The notes beneath the pieces are model-generated. The model saw only the letters and a list, made by a program, of their open reading frames with translations, was not told where the DNA came from and did no database searches. Positions 1 through 7,632 of a stretch of DNA of 64,000 nt are shown here, one piece after another. The first letter of the stretch is position 1, and each line of letters starts with the position of its first letter. The stretch lies in the NCBI RefSeq assembly GCF_000282355.1, contig NZ_AKJL01000110.1, forward strand, positions 59,930 through 123,929. The letters are read 5' to 3'. This DNA is from Pseudomonas sp. GM49. GTDB lineage: Bacteria; Pseudomonadota; Gammaproteobacteria; Pseudomonadales; Pseudomonadaceae. A program made the translations under genes and the position numbers.

Positions 1-462
1 TTGTCAACCAGTAGTTTCAAGCCACTTACTCCAGAGGAGTTTTGCGGTAAGCGTATTGGCTTTATCAAAGGCGCTGCCTATAAACCGAAATTAGAGCAAT
101 TGTCCAAGGAATTGTGCGCCCCCAAAGGGACGATAATCGATATTCGAGAATTTCCAAGCTCACCTGAAGCTACTCAAGCCCTGCTTTCGGGCAACATCGA
201 CGCACAAACCGATGACTCTGCAGTTATCAAAATGGCTGTTGAAAAGACGTCCGGGCGAGTGATGATTTCAAGCAAGGAAAACATCTTCCCCGTGCTTGGC
301 GGGCTTGGGCTCAACAAAAACAACGTCGATCTCAAAGCTGGCTTGGAAGCGGCATTCGCCAAAATAAAAGCCAATGGTAAATATTACGAACTTCTCAAGG
401 CCTATAACATTTCCGAGCCAAGCCCGGATGAGGTAGCAAAAGTCCTTGCGTCAGAAAATTGA
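1..462 (+). CDS. Amino-acid-type ABC transporter substrate-binding protein, 3' part (5' end outside window)
   Basis: The visible 153 residues are the C-terminal lobe of a periplasmic binding protein of the polar amino acid family (SBP_bac_3). They include a KRIGFIKGAAY-like strand that opens lobe 2, an SGNIDAQTDD stretch and the usual ending in which a helix follows GKYYELLKAYN. The first base of the window is mid-gene: there is no signal peptide, and the lobe 1 sequence expected for a protein of about 250-280 residues is missing. It lies 75 nt upstream of a fused permease-ATPase, so it very likely supplies that transporter with ligand. The ligand cannot be read from the sequence. Base composition is AT-richer than the core genes to the right. 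Confidence 0.85.
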   Translation: MSTSSFKPLTPEEFCGKRIGFIKGAAYKPKLEQLSKELCAPKGTIIDIREFPSSPEATQALLSGNIDAQTDDSAVIKMAVEKTSGRVMISSKENIFPVLGGLGLNKNNVDLKAGLEAAFAKIKANGKYYELLKAYNISEPSPDEVAKVLASEN

Positions 463-481
463 TTGCAGCACTTTGTTGTTA

Positions 482-508
482 CGCAACTTCAGGTCATCTG
501 AAGTTGCG
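482..508 (+). other. Intra-operon stem-loop between binding protein and permease genes
   Basis: An 11-bp perfect inverted repeat (CGCAACTTCAG / CTGAAGTTGCG) with a 5-nt loop sits just after the stop of the binding protein gene. No U-tract follows, so it is more likely an mRNA-stabilising or processing hairpin than a terminator. Such hairpins often let the binding protein be made in excess of the membrane components. Confidence 0.6.
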
Positions 509-537
509 GATGTTATCGTGTTAGGGGATGACTAGTG

Positions 538-2043
538 ATGATTGATTTACAATATATATTCACATTGCTGCTGGATGCTGATTTTTGGTTGGCAAGTATT
601 AATGTCGTAACCTTGAGTATTTTGACTTGGGGTGCCGGATTATTGCTAGGCCTATGCCTGGCACTTGCAAAGGAATCATCGACACTGGCAGTGCGCAAGG
701 CGGCTGAAGTCTATGTTTGGTTCTTTCGCAGCCTCCCTCTATTAGTCTTATTGATTTTTGTTTACAACTTACCGCAACTTATTCCACAGCTGCAAGGAGC
801 ATTATCTAATCCTTTTGCCGCGGGCCTAATCGCTATGATAGCGAGTGAAACGGCCTATATGGCGGAGATTTACCGCGGAGGTCTTATTGGTGTGCCGAAA
901 GGACAGCAGGAGGCCGGGCGTGCTCTTGGGATTCGTTATTTAGGAAGACTCAGACTTATTGTTGTTCCGCAGGCGTTTCGTATCGCACTACCTAGCTTGT
1001 CGAACGAATTCATTACGATCGTTAAGCTGACCTCTTTGGTTTCAGTCATTTCTTTGAATGAGTTGCTTCTGGTAGGGCAACGGCTTTACACTCAAAATTT
1101 CAAGGTTATTGACACGTTAATCGTAGTTGCTTTGTATTACGTTCTAATCGTTAGCGTATTCAGTTTTCTTGTTGCGCGTCTTGAGGCATGGCTGGACGTT
1201 TCGCTACGCCGACAGAAACAAACTTTGGCCGATCCTAGCTTACCAATAGAAAATGCGACTCCAACTGCAAGCATTCGACCACTGCGAAAGCTAAAAACGT
1301 CACTTGTAATCGACATGCACGGAATATCAAAATCCTTTGGTTCAAAACGTGTATTGAACGATGTTTCGCTCGATGTCCATGAAGGAGAGGTAATCAGTAT
1401 TATTGGGCCGTCCGGCTCTGGAAAAACCACGCTAATTCGTACTATCAATGCTTTGCAAGATATTGATGGAGGCGCAATTGTTTTTGATGGTAAGCCTTGG
1501 CTTGGCGCCCCAGAAGGGCACTACCAAATGGCTGGTGATTTCCATAGCCGGATTATGGACATCGGTATGGTGTTCCAAAATTTCAACTTGTTTCCTCATC
1601 TCAGCATCCTTGACAACGTGATGATGGCGCCGATCTATCATCGGCGGGGCAATCGCGACGTAATTCGTGAGAAAGCCTTGGCTGCACTGCGTAAAGTCGA
1701 CATGCAGAGCCATGCGAACAAGTTCCCACATCAATTGTCTGGCGGGCAGCAACAGCGTGTTGCGATCGCCCGAGCCCTGGCGATGGAACCTCGCATCATG
1801 CTGTTTGATGAGCCAACCTCCGCCCTAGATCCTGAACTTGTAAACGAAGTACTACGCGTAATTGAGAAGCTTGCTGACGAAGGTATGACCATGGTCATCG
1901 TGACCCATGAAATGCGATTTGCACGCAAGATTTCTGATCGGATCGTGTTCATGGAGAACGGTGCGATAGTTACCAAGGGCGCTCCTGAAAGCCTTTTTGG
2001 TGAAACGGACAGCCGACTCGCCGCCTTCCTATCACAGGCTTGA
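538..2043 (+). CDS. Fused amino acid ABC transporter permease / ATP-binding protein
   Basis: A single 501-residue polypeptide carries a His/Glu/Gln/Arg-type permease (about residues 1-215, several hydrophobic helices and the EAGRALG coupling segment) followed by an ABC ATPase (about 260-500). The ATPase has Walker [10 protein letters not shown] near residue 290, the LSGGQQQR signature, Walker [13 protein letters not shown] and an H-loop histidine. It is predicted to be an inner-membrane importer that works with the upstream binding protein. I chose ATG at 538 because an AGGGGAT Shine-Dalgarno lies about 9 nt upstream; the frame also has GTG at 535. The stop overlaps the next start (TGATG), which suggests translational coupling to the amidase. 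Fused permease-ATPase proteins are a known minority form of this transporter class. Confidence 0.92.
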   Translation: MIDLQYIFTLLLDADFWLASINVVTLSILTWGAGLLLGLCLALAKESSTLAVRKAAEVYVWFFRSLPLLVLLIFVYNLPQLIPQLQGALSNPFAAGLIAMIASETAYMAEIYRGGLIGVPKGQQEAGRALGIRYLGRLRLIVVPQAFRIALPSLSNEFITIVKLTSLVSVISLNELLLVGQRLYTQNFKVIDTLIVVALYYVLIVSVFSFLVARLEAWLDVSLRRQKQTLADPSLPIENATPTASIRPLRKLKTSLVIDMHGISKSFGSKRVLNDVSLDVHEGEVISIIGPSGSGKTTLIRTINALQDIDGGAIVFDGKPWLGAPEGHYQMAGDFHSRIMDIGMVFQNFNLFPHLSILDNVMMAPIYHRRGNRDVIREKALAALRKVDMQSHANKFPHQLSGGQQQRVAIARALAMEPRIMLFDEPTSALDPELVNEVLRVIEKLADEGMTMVIVTHEMRFARKISDRIVFMENGAIVTKGAPESLFGETDSRLAAFLSQA

Positions 2044-3443
2044 TGGTTATCATGAATAGGTATTCCGGTATGGCGCATTCACTCGGCATAAAACCAATCA
2101 GCTCATTAGTCAACGACATAGCGACGGGATGGACGAGTAGTGTCCAATTGGTCAGCGATGCACTGGAACGTATTGAACGTCATCTCCATGACGGTGGTTG
2201 TGCATATGTGGATGTGGATCGTGAGGCCGCCATGAGGGCTGCGAGAACCAGTGATATGGATCGGGCAGCCGGTCGGGAATTATCCCCACTGGCCGGTTTG
2301 CCCATTTCGATCAAGGATCTCTTCGACGTCAGGGGTCAGGTGACTACAGCTGGATCATCGCTGCTGGCACAAGCTCCACCTGCGTTAGATGATGCATTCG
2401 CTGTGGCGCGCCTGCGCGCCGCAGGTGCTGTGATGTTGGGTCGAACCAACATGAGCGAGTTCGCTTTCTCAGGACTAGGCCTCAATCCACATTACGGCAC
2501 GCCCGTGAATCCTTACGACAATGATCGGATCGCTGGTGGTTCAAGTTCAGGAGCTGCAGTTAGTGTCGCGCTCGATATGGCGGTCGCCGGACTCGGCACT
2601 GATACGGGTGGTTCCTTACGGATACCAGCAGCATTTTGCGCCTTGGTCGGTTTCAAGCCAACTGCATCGCGGGTGCCTACTTTGGGGACGCTGCCTTTGG
2701 CAGAAAGCCTAGACTCGATCGGTGCAATAGCGCATAGCGTGGCAGATTGCATCTTGCTGGATCAGGTGCTTTCAGGCCAATTGCTTGATACACGGCCTGC
2801 AAATCTAAGGGGATTACGTGTGGCGGTAACACGGGACTTTGTCTTGGATAATCTTGATCGTGAAGTAGGCGCTGCGTTTGAACGCGTGCTGAAATTGCTT
2901 AACGATGCTGGGGCTGTCATTCACTGGTTTGATTTTTCAGAGCTTTGCGAGTTGCCGAGCATTAATGAGTCAGGTGGACTGACTGCTGCGGAGTCTTGGA
3001 ACTTTCATCAGCACTGGCTACAAAGCGAACTCGATACAAGATACGACCCACGTGTAGCCCAGCGAATCCGACGGGGAGCGTCGCTGAGCGCCGCAGATTA
3101 CCTTGAATTGATAGGTCATCGGCGTCGTTTATCAGAAGAGGCAAAGGCTCGCTTAAGCGATTTTGACGTCTGGTTGATGCCCACCGTTGCATGCACGGCG
3201 CCGCTATTGAAAGAACTTGAAAAGAACGACGAGCTTTTTTTTGCCACCAATGCACTAGTACTTCGCAACACCAGCGTCATCAACTTCATCGATGGTTGCG
3301 CTATTAGTGTACCGTGCCATCTCCCGGGGGAGCTTGCTATTGGACTGAGCATTTGTGGTTTGAATGGTCATGACGCGAGGGTCCTTCAGGCTGCACGAAG
3401 CATTGAAGTATTACTTTCCGAGTACCTGTCCGTGCCCCACTGA
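2043..3443 (+). CDS. Amidase signature family hydrolase (AtzE/GatA-like)
   Basis: This 466-residue protein belongs to the amidase signature family. The Ser-cisSer-Lys triad can be placed: Lys91 in SIKDLFD, cis-Ser167 in the GGSSSG motif and nucleophile Ser191 in DTGGSLR, with the usual 24-residue spacing between the two serines. It should hydrolyse a carboxamide or related C-N bond in the cytoplasm; the substrate is unknown. The start ATG at 2043 overlaps the stop of the transporter gene by one base, and a second ATG lies at 2052. Its position behind an amino-acid-type importer suggests that it processes the imported compound. GatA of the tRNA amidotransferase is an alternative homologue, but gatB/gatC are absent here. 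Confidence 0.88.
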   Translation: MVIMNRYSGMAHSLGIKPISSLVNDIATGWTSSVQLVSDALERIERHLHDGGCAYVDVDREAAMRAARTSDMDRAAGRELSPLAGLPISIKDLFDVRGQVTTAGSSLLAQAPPALDDAFAVARLRAAGAVMLGRTNMSEFAFSGLGLNPHYGTPVNPYDNDRIAGGSSSGAAVSVALDMAVAGLGTDTGGSLRIPAAFCALVGFKPTASRVPTLGTLPLAESLDSIGAIAHSVADCILLDQVLSGQLLDTRPANLRGLRVAVTRDFVLDNLDREVGAAFERVLKLLNDAGAVIHWFDFSELCELPSINESGGLTAAESWNFHQHWLQSELDTRYDPRVAQRIRRGASLSAADYLELIGHRRRLSEEAKARLSDFDVWLMPTVACTAPLLKELEKNDELFFATNALVLRNTSVINFIDGCAISVPCHLPGELAIGLSICGLNGHDARVLQAARSIEVLLSEYLSVPH

Positions 3444-3519
3444 TCAAACGTCACCCTGCAGGAGCCTGATGTACCAGCAACTTACGTAAACACCCAGCAG
3501 ATTTGATTGAGAGGGCAGC

Positions 3520-3870
3520 ATGTAAAAGGAAAAGGCGTATTCCGATTTCATCCATCAGGATGGCTGGATCTCTTTTTCTGGCAAAGCGGGCGCTATGGCT
3601 CATGGCTCGGTGCCGGATGACTTCGTGGAGTAGGCCGATCAAGCGATCCTAAACCTGAAAGCAGTAATGGCGACGGCAGATTGCACCGTGGACAACTTGG
3701 TGAAGGTGACCATCTTCCTGACTAGCATGGACGACTACGTTGCGTTCAACGAAATCTATATCTGTCACTTCCCTGGCCGTCGCCCAGCTCGCTCTTGTGT
3801 GGCGATCTCCGGCCTGCCGCAGAATGCCAAAGTCGAAATTGAAGCTGCGGGTTATGTCAGGAAAGGCTGA
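3520..3870 (+). pseudogene. Rid (YjgF/YER057c/UK114) family gene with two in-frame stop codons
   Basis: Read in one frame from ATG 3520, the sequence aligns along its full length with a Rid-family protein of about 116 residues: KEKAYSDFIHQDGWISFSGK near the start, then NLVKVTIFLTSMDDYVAFNE and a GRRPARSCVAISGLPQNAKVE-like end. Codon 2 is TAA (3523-3525) and a TAG at 3631-3633 interrupts VE*ADQAILNLKA where CAG would be expected. A GAGGG Shine-Dalgarno before ATG 3520 is still present, so the gene looks recently lost. An internal ATG at 3667 leaves only the C-terminal 67 residues, which lack the first half of the fold. Rid proteins hydrolyse reactive enamine/imine intermediates and often accompany amidases. 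I infer that it was the last gene of this operon. Confidence 0.85.
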
Positions 3871-4134
3871 GGGCGTTTAGAAAACCAGTTTTATCCCTAA
3901 TCAACACTTTAGGGGTTTAAGGCTTGAGGTTCTGACTGGCTCTTCCCAGGCAGAACTCTCAAGCCTTCATTTTTAGCCTGAAAAAAGCCGAGCGCTGCCA
4001 AAGATAGACTCGACTGGGCGGCGGTTTGGCACCAAGTAGTTAACGTATCAATGGCTGCTTATGGCTGCTGTCTGTCCTCTCGACCGGAGTGGGGCGGGAG
4101 CACACGGTAGAAGGCGACCGCCCTTGCCCCATGG
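3871..4134. other. Intergenic stretch, no intact gene
   Basis: Apart from the terminator at 3919-3975, I see no supported gene in this stretch. It separates the + strand amidase/Rid unit from the decayed nuclease on the - strand. Confidence 0.6.
3919..3975 (+). terminator. Rho-independent terminator after the transporter-amidase-Rid unit
   Basis: A 16-bp stem (AAGGCTTGAGGTTCTG paired with its complement, one bulged T) with a 16-nt loop is followed by CATTTTT. It lies 48 nt after the stop of the Rid pseudogene and closes the operon. Confidence 0.85.
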
Positions 4135-5089
4135 CTACCCAGCAGGCGCGATCACATACCCCTTGGTTGTGCAGTCGTTGAGCTTGATCGCCAGTTCATC
4201 AGACACGCTCTGACCACTCCCAAAGCTTGCTGAGTTCAAGCGCAAGGTTCTTCTTGCCGAAGGCAGCGTCTTGGAAGGCTGGACAGATAGCCTTGAACCA
4301 CAAATCGCCTCTGGTGGTGTCCTTGAACCAACCAGAGTTTTTCGCCGTTACACCGATAGCGGACCGTAGCTTGGGGCTTTCCGTCCACGAGCCAATATCT
4401 TTGTCCAGGTTTTCCAGAAGCTGTGATCGCACCTGGTCGTATACAGGGTAAACCAGCTCATCTTGAGCGAGCGTCACACTGGCCAATACATCGTCCCAAG
4501 GCAGATCTTGGAAAGCTCGCTCTTCAAGTGAAAGCTTGTCGCTCCACACATAGGTCGGAATCCCCAATGCAACAAGCTCTGCCGCATCGGCAGTAGAAAA
4601 CTGCTTCTCCGCGTCGCCATCAGCTAGCACCGACACGTCATAGCAAAGTGATTTAAAAGCTTTCGCCAGTGCTTTCACTTTGCTGGCTCCCTTCGCGTCC
4701 AGTAGCGCTACGCCGTGGAACGAAAACGGATCTTTTTCGTTCTCTATCTGGTAGTCGTCAAAGCCTCTCAGGAAGCCCACCTCAGTAGCGCCCTCGCACA
4801 CTATGACCTTCTTCGCCAGGAATGCCTCCGTGCTCGAGCGAATCTTGCCCTGAACCTCGTGTTCTTCGAGCCCCTTCTGAGCAGCAGAAATGATCTGAAC
4901 CACACCGCCCTTGCTGTGGACGATGTAAAGGTCCTTCACCGTGAGTTCGCGCAGCACCATGGGCGAATGGGTTGTCAGGAAATATTGTCCGCGCTTATCT
5001 TCCCTAATGTGCTTAATGAGGCGGGTGATTCGATGCGGCTCACCTATGAAAAATGGCAAACTCTTGATGTAACGATCCGACTCGCTCTC
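4135..5089 (-). pseudogene. Remnant of an OLD-family ATP-dependent endonuclease (Toprim domain)
   Basis: The longest frame (4199-5059, TTG start, 286 aa) begins inside an ABC-type ATPase domain. It keeps the H-loop segment QYFLTTHSPMVLREL but has no Walker A, ABC signature or Walker B. A Toprim nuclease domain follows, with VIVCEGATE carrying the conserved glutamate and VSVLADGDAE carrying the acidic DxD-like cluster. This order is that of OLD-family nucleases (phage P2 Old, GajA). The homologous-looking frame extends upstream to a TAA at 5090-5092. Downstream a -1-type frame continues for 21 residues (4135-4200), as though the original C-terminus had been frameshifted. I call it a truncated relic of a defence-type nuclease. 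A shorter functional Toprim protein cannot be fully excluded. Confidence 0.7.
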
Positions 5090-5092
5090 TTA

Positions 5093-5415
5093 GGCTCAGA
5101 AAGGAACGGCCATCCTAGTGAGCTGGTTCGCACTGTAGTGCGTCTTGCCATCCCAACGCTGCGCACTGATTTTTAACCGTCATCAGTCCGACTGGAAACG
5201 AACAAGAGTGAGTCGAAATCGAGACCTCGGAAGGCTAACCGGCACTTGGGGTGCAGAACCTCCAAACATAAATGGCCGTCATGGCCTAGCCTCCACTTCA
5301 GACGAGCTCAAAATGAAAGGTTACTATGGAATTGCAATTGTGCAGATTGGCAACCACTCACTCGTTACACGCGTAAAAAACATAAAAAAAGTTAAATTAG
5401 GTAAGTGACTGATTT
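5093..5415. other. Intergenic stretch at the accessory/core boundary, no gene recognised
   Basis: This AT-rich stretch, increasingly so toward ychJ, ends in A-runs. I see no integrase, tRNA or clear attachment repeat in it. The boundary between acquired DNA and core DNA probably lies here or within the first 15 codons of the ychJ frame. Confidence 0.5.
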
Positions 5416-5937
5416 ATGGAAGATAAAACACATGTAACTGTTAGTAAGGCTCCGGAATGGTTGAGTACATCCATTTGCCCTTGCGGCAGCGGCACCCTGC
5501 TCGATGCCTGCTGCGGTCATTACCATGCCGGGCACCCGGCACCATGCGCAGAAGCCTTGATGCGCTCGCGCTACAGCGCCTACGTGCTGGGGTTGGTCGA
5601 CTATCTGGTGGCCACCACCCTGCCCGCCCAACAGGCCGGCCTGGATCGTCAATCGATCAGCGACTGGAGCTCGCAAAGTACGTGGCTGGGGCTTGAGGTG
5701 GAAAGCTCCGAAGTGCTGGGCGGCCAGCCCGAACACGCTTTCGTGACTTTCACCGCGCGGTGGCACGACAGCAACGGCGAGCACAGCCACCGCGAGCGTT
5801 CGTCATTTGTGCAAAACACCGGCCGCTGGTATTTCATCGACCCCACCGTGCCGCTCAAGCTCGGACGCAATGACGCCTGTCCGTGCGCGAGTGGGCAGAA
5901 GTTCAAGAAGTGTTGTGCGGGGTATTTCAGCAGTTAG
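5416..5937 (+). CDS. ychJ: YchJ family protein with two SEC-C zinc motifs
   Basis: This is a YchJ-type protein. An N-terminal SEC-C motif ([17 protein letters not shown]), the YchJ core ([13 protein letters not shown]...) and a C-terminal SEC-C motif ([13 protein letters not shown]) can be read in order. SEC-C cysteines bind zinc; the cellular role of YchJ is not well defined. The start is uncertain. ATG 5416 gives 173 residues with a 15-residue N-terminal extension encoded by AT-rich DNA. TTG 5461 would start with [10 protein letters not shown], as is usual in relatives. The extension may have been added when the neighbouring accessory DNA joined. Confidence 0.85.
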   Translation: MEDKTHVTVSKAPEWLSTSICPCGSGTLLDACCGHYHAGHPAPCAEALMRSRYSAYVLGLVDYLVATTLPAQQAGLDRQSISDWSSQSTWLGLEVESSEVLGGQPEHAFVTFTARWHDSNGEHSHRERSSFVQNTGRWYFIDPTVPLKLGRNDACPCASGQKFKKCCAGYFSS

Positions 5938-5960
5938 GACATGGAATGCCTGTCCACCCC

Positions 5961-5990
5961 GCAGGAGCTGCCGAAGGCTGCGATCTTTTG
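5961..5990 (+). repeat. Orphan half of a Pseudomonas palindromic repeat
   Basis: GCAGGAGCTGCCGAAGGC plus TGCGATCTTTTG is the same sequence, with one change, as the right arm of the long inverted repeat at 16336-16401. Here the left arm is missing. Confidence 0.65.
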
Positions 5991-6024
5991 GGTCTAGACT
6001 GTGGCTCAAGGGAGAAACACTACG

Positions 6025-6519
6025 ATGATCATCCGGCGCGGTGCACTTTATCTACTCACTTTGTTCCTGACACTCGGACTCGGTGGCTGTGCATCGTGGT
6101 TCGACGACGACTTGCCGGACCCCGAAGTCCATCTGGTGAAGATCGAGGTGGTCAGCGCCAAACTGCTGGAACAGAAATTCCTCCTGCATTTTCGCATCGA
6201 CAACCCCAACGACAGCGACCTGACCGTGCGCAGTCTGGAGTACCGCGTTCACCTGGGTGACATACTGCTGGCCGACGGCGAGTACGAACACTGGTTCACC
6301 ATCGGCCCCAGGCACAGCACTTACTTCAAGGTGCCGATCCGCACCAACCTGTGGTCCAAGGTCCGTGAAATGGCCAAACTGCTGAAAAAATCCGATCAGC
6401 CCATTCCCTATCGTCTGGAAGGTGAACTGGAAACCGGTATATTCATCGCCCACTACGTGCACCTGGCGCGCAATGGCGTGATAATCGCCGCCGATTTAAT
6501 TCCGGAGCAACACCGATGA
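6025..6519 (+). CDS. LEA type 2 (WHy-domain) lipoprotein
   Basis: This 164-residue protein starts with a lipoprotein signal: basic MIIRR, a hydrophobic stretch and the lipobox LGGC with Cys22. The remainder resembles a WHy/LEA-14 domain ([20 protein letters not shown] pattern), a beta-sandwich found in bacterial envelope proteins linked to desiccation or stress. It is probably anchored in the outer membrane. ATG 6025 was chosen over the longer frame because a GGGAG ribosome site lies 10 nt upstream and the signal peptide then begins properly. The stop overlaps the next start as ATGA, so it is co-translated with the SEC-C peptide. Confidence 0.85.
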   Translation: MIIRRGALYLLTLFLTLGLGGCASWFDDDLPDPEVHLVKIEVVSAKLLEQKFLLHFRIDNPNDSDLTVRSLEYRVHLGDILLADGEYEHWFTIGPRHSTYFKVPIRTNLWSKVREMAKLLKKSDQPIPYRLEGELETGIFIAHYVHLARNGVIIAADLIPEQHR

Positions 6520-6722
6520 CCCAGCAACCCCATGTCCACGGCCCTGACTGTAACCACGATCATGACCATCACCACCATGATCACGACCACGGCCATGTCC
6601 ACGGTCCGAACTGCGGCCACGCTCACCAGGAACCGGTGCGCAACGCCCTGAAAGACGTCGGCCGCAACGATCCGTGCCCATGCGGCAACGGCAAGAAATT
6701 CAAGAAGTGCCACGGCGCCTGA
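6516..6722 (+). CDS. Small His-rich SEC-C metal-binding protein
   Basis: This 68-residue protein has two parts. Residues 6-38 are extremely rich in His and Asp (repeated [12 protein letters not shown] and VHGPNCGH), suited to metal binding. Residues 48-68 form a SEC-C zinc motif ([18 protein letters not shown]). It overlaps the upstream lipoprotein gene by 4 nt. Similar small SEC-C proteins are common in Pseudomonas, but their function is not established. Metal storage or chaperoning is an inference from composition only. Confidence 0.85.
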   Translation: MTQQPHVHGPDCNHDHDHHHHDHDHGHVHGPNCGHAHQEPVRNALKDVGRNDPCPCGNGKKFKKCHGA

Positions 6723-6769
6723 TGCTTCGGGCGGATATCGATATCGCCTGTTGAATCACCGCATCCTCC

Positions 6770-6872
6770 TGTGGGAGCGAGCTTGCTCGCGATGACGGCA
6801 GCACATTAACTATCAATGTGTCAGTCAGACCGCCATCGTCGGAACGCCGCCCGGAGCAAGCTTGCTCCTACA
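6770..6872. repeat. REP doublet
   Basis: Two REP palindromes face each other: TGTGGGAGCGAGCTTGCTCG at the left and the complement-oriented GGAGCAAGCTTGCTCCTACA at the right. The second is preceded by CGTCGGAACGCCGCCC, which recurs elsewhere in the window. Confidence 0.8.
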
Positions 6873-6882
6873 GGTTTTTCAG

Positions 6883-7437
6883 TCAGCCTTTTAGTACACA
6901 TGCACTGCTGACCACCGTCGCATACTCGCCATGCAAATTCCCCAGCGACATCGCATGCACCTCTTCAGCGCGATGGGCATGGCCGAAAAAATCAACCTTG
7001 TCGAAGGTAAAGCACGCATCCTCGGCCACCCACGTATCAAACCCCAGGTTGCCCGCGGTGCGCGCCGTGGACTCCACCGAGTTGTGGGTCGCGACGCCCA
7101 CGATGATCAACTGCCCGATCCCCGCCTCGCGCAACTGCGCCTCCAGCCCCGTTGAACAAAACGCATCCGGCACCTGCTTCTGGATCAGGCGTTCACCGGC
7201 CATTGGCTGAAACCGCTGCTGAAACTCCACCCCCGACTGCTGCGGCCAGAACACCGAGTCCACTGAGCGGGACAGGTGCTGCACATGGATCACCGGCCGA
7301 GCGGTGCGCCGCCAATGGCCGAGCAATTCCAGCATGCGCGCTTCGGCTTCTGGATTATTCCTGCGGCCGAGCTTTGGATGCAGAATGCCTTTTTGTTGAT
7401 CGATGATGATCAGTGCCGCGTTTGTCTTGAGCTCCAT
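6883..7437 (-). CDS. Isochorismatase-fold hydrolase with Ser in place of the catalytic Cys
   Basis: This 184-residue protein has the isochorismatase/cysteine hydrolase fold: IIIDQQKG with Asp13, the active-site lysine Lys87 in RLIQKQVPDAF, and the GVATHNSVESTAR loop. In that loop the position normally held by nucleophile cysteine (TxxCV) is Ser120, codon TCG, two base changes from a Cys codon. Loss of Cys is known in true isochorismatases such as PhzD, which use other chemistry. The substrate is therefore unknown, and thiol-dependent amidase activity is unlikely. ATG 7437 is chosen because an AGGAGA ribosome site lies upstream. It is transcribed divergently from the quiP-like gene. Confidence 0.8.
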   Translation of the reverse strand: MELKTNAALIIIDQQKGILHPKLGRRNNPEAEARMLELLGHWRRTARPVIHVQHLSRSVDSVFWPQQSGVEFQQRFQPMAGERLIQKQVPDAFCSTGLEAQLREAGIGQLIIVGVATHNSVESTARTAGNLGFDTWVAEDACFTFDKVDFFGHAHRAEEVHAMSLGNLHGEYATVVSSACVLKG

Positions 7438-7632
7438 GCCGACTGTTCTCCTGGATTGTTGACCGAGTCGCACTTCAACATCTCCCATTGCGACCGGCAA
7501 GGGCTGCGATTTTTTGGGTTTATCAGACAAATCCTGAAATAACCTTGTACCCCGCTTGCACGGCCACCTCCTGCTCACTAACGTAGCGCCTTTATTGCGC
7601 GCCGCCGCCTCTACCCCCGCAGGAGCTTTGCC
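7438..7632. promoter_or_regulatory. Divergent promoter region, isochorismatase-fold gene / quiP
   Basis: This 195-nt gap between divergent genes must hold both promoters. I could not assign -35/-10 hexamers with confidence. Confidence 0.4.

Noticed and set aside
3667..3870. 67-residue Rid protein starting at ATG 3667
   Set aside because: It would lack half the fold and has no ribosome site; the full frame with two stops is better read as a pseudogene.
5093..5415. Attachment site of an integrative element at the accessory/core boundary
   Set aside because: No tRNA, integrase or flanking direct repeat could be seen; the left edge of the accessory region is outside the window.
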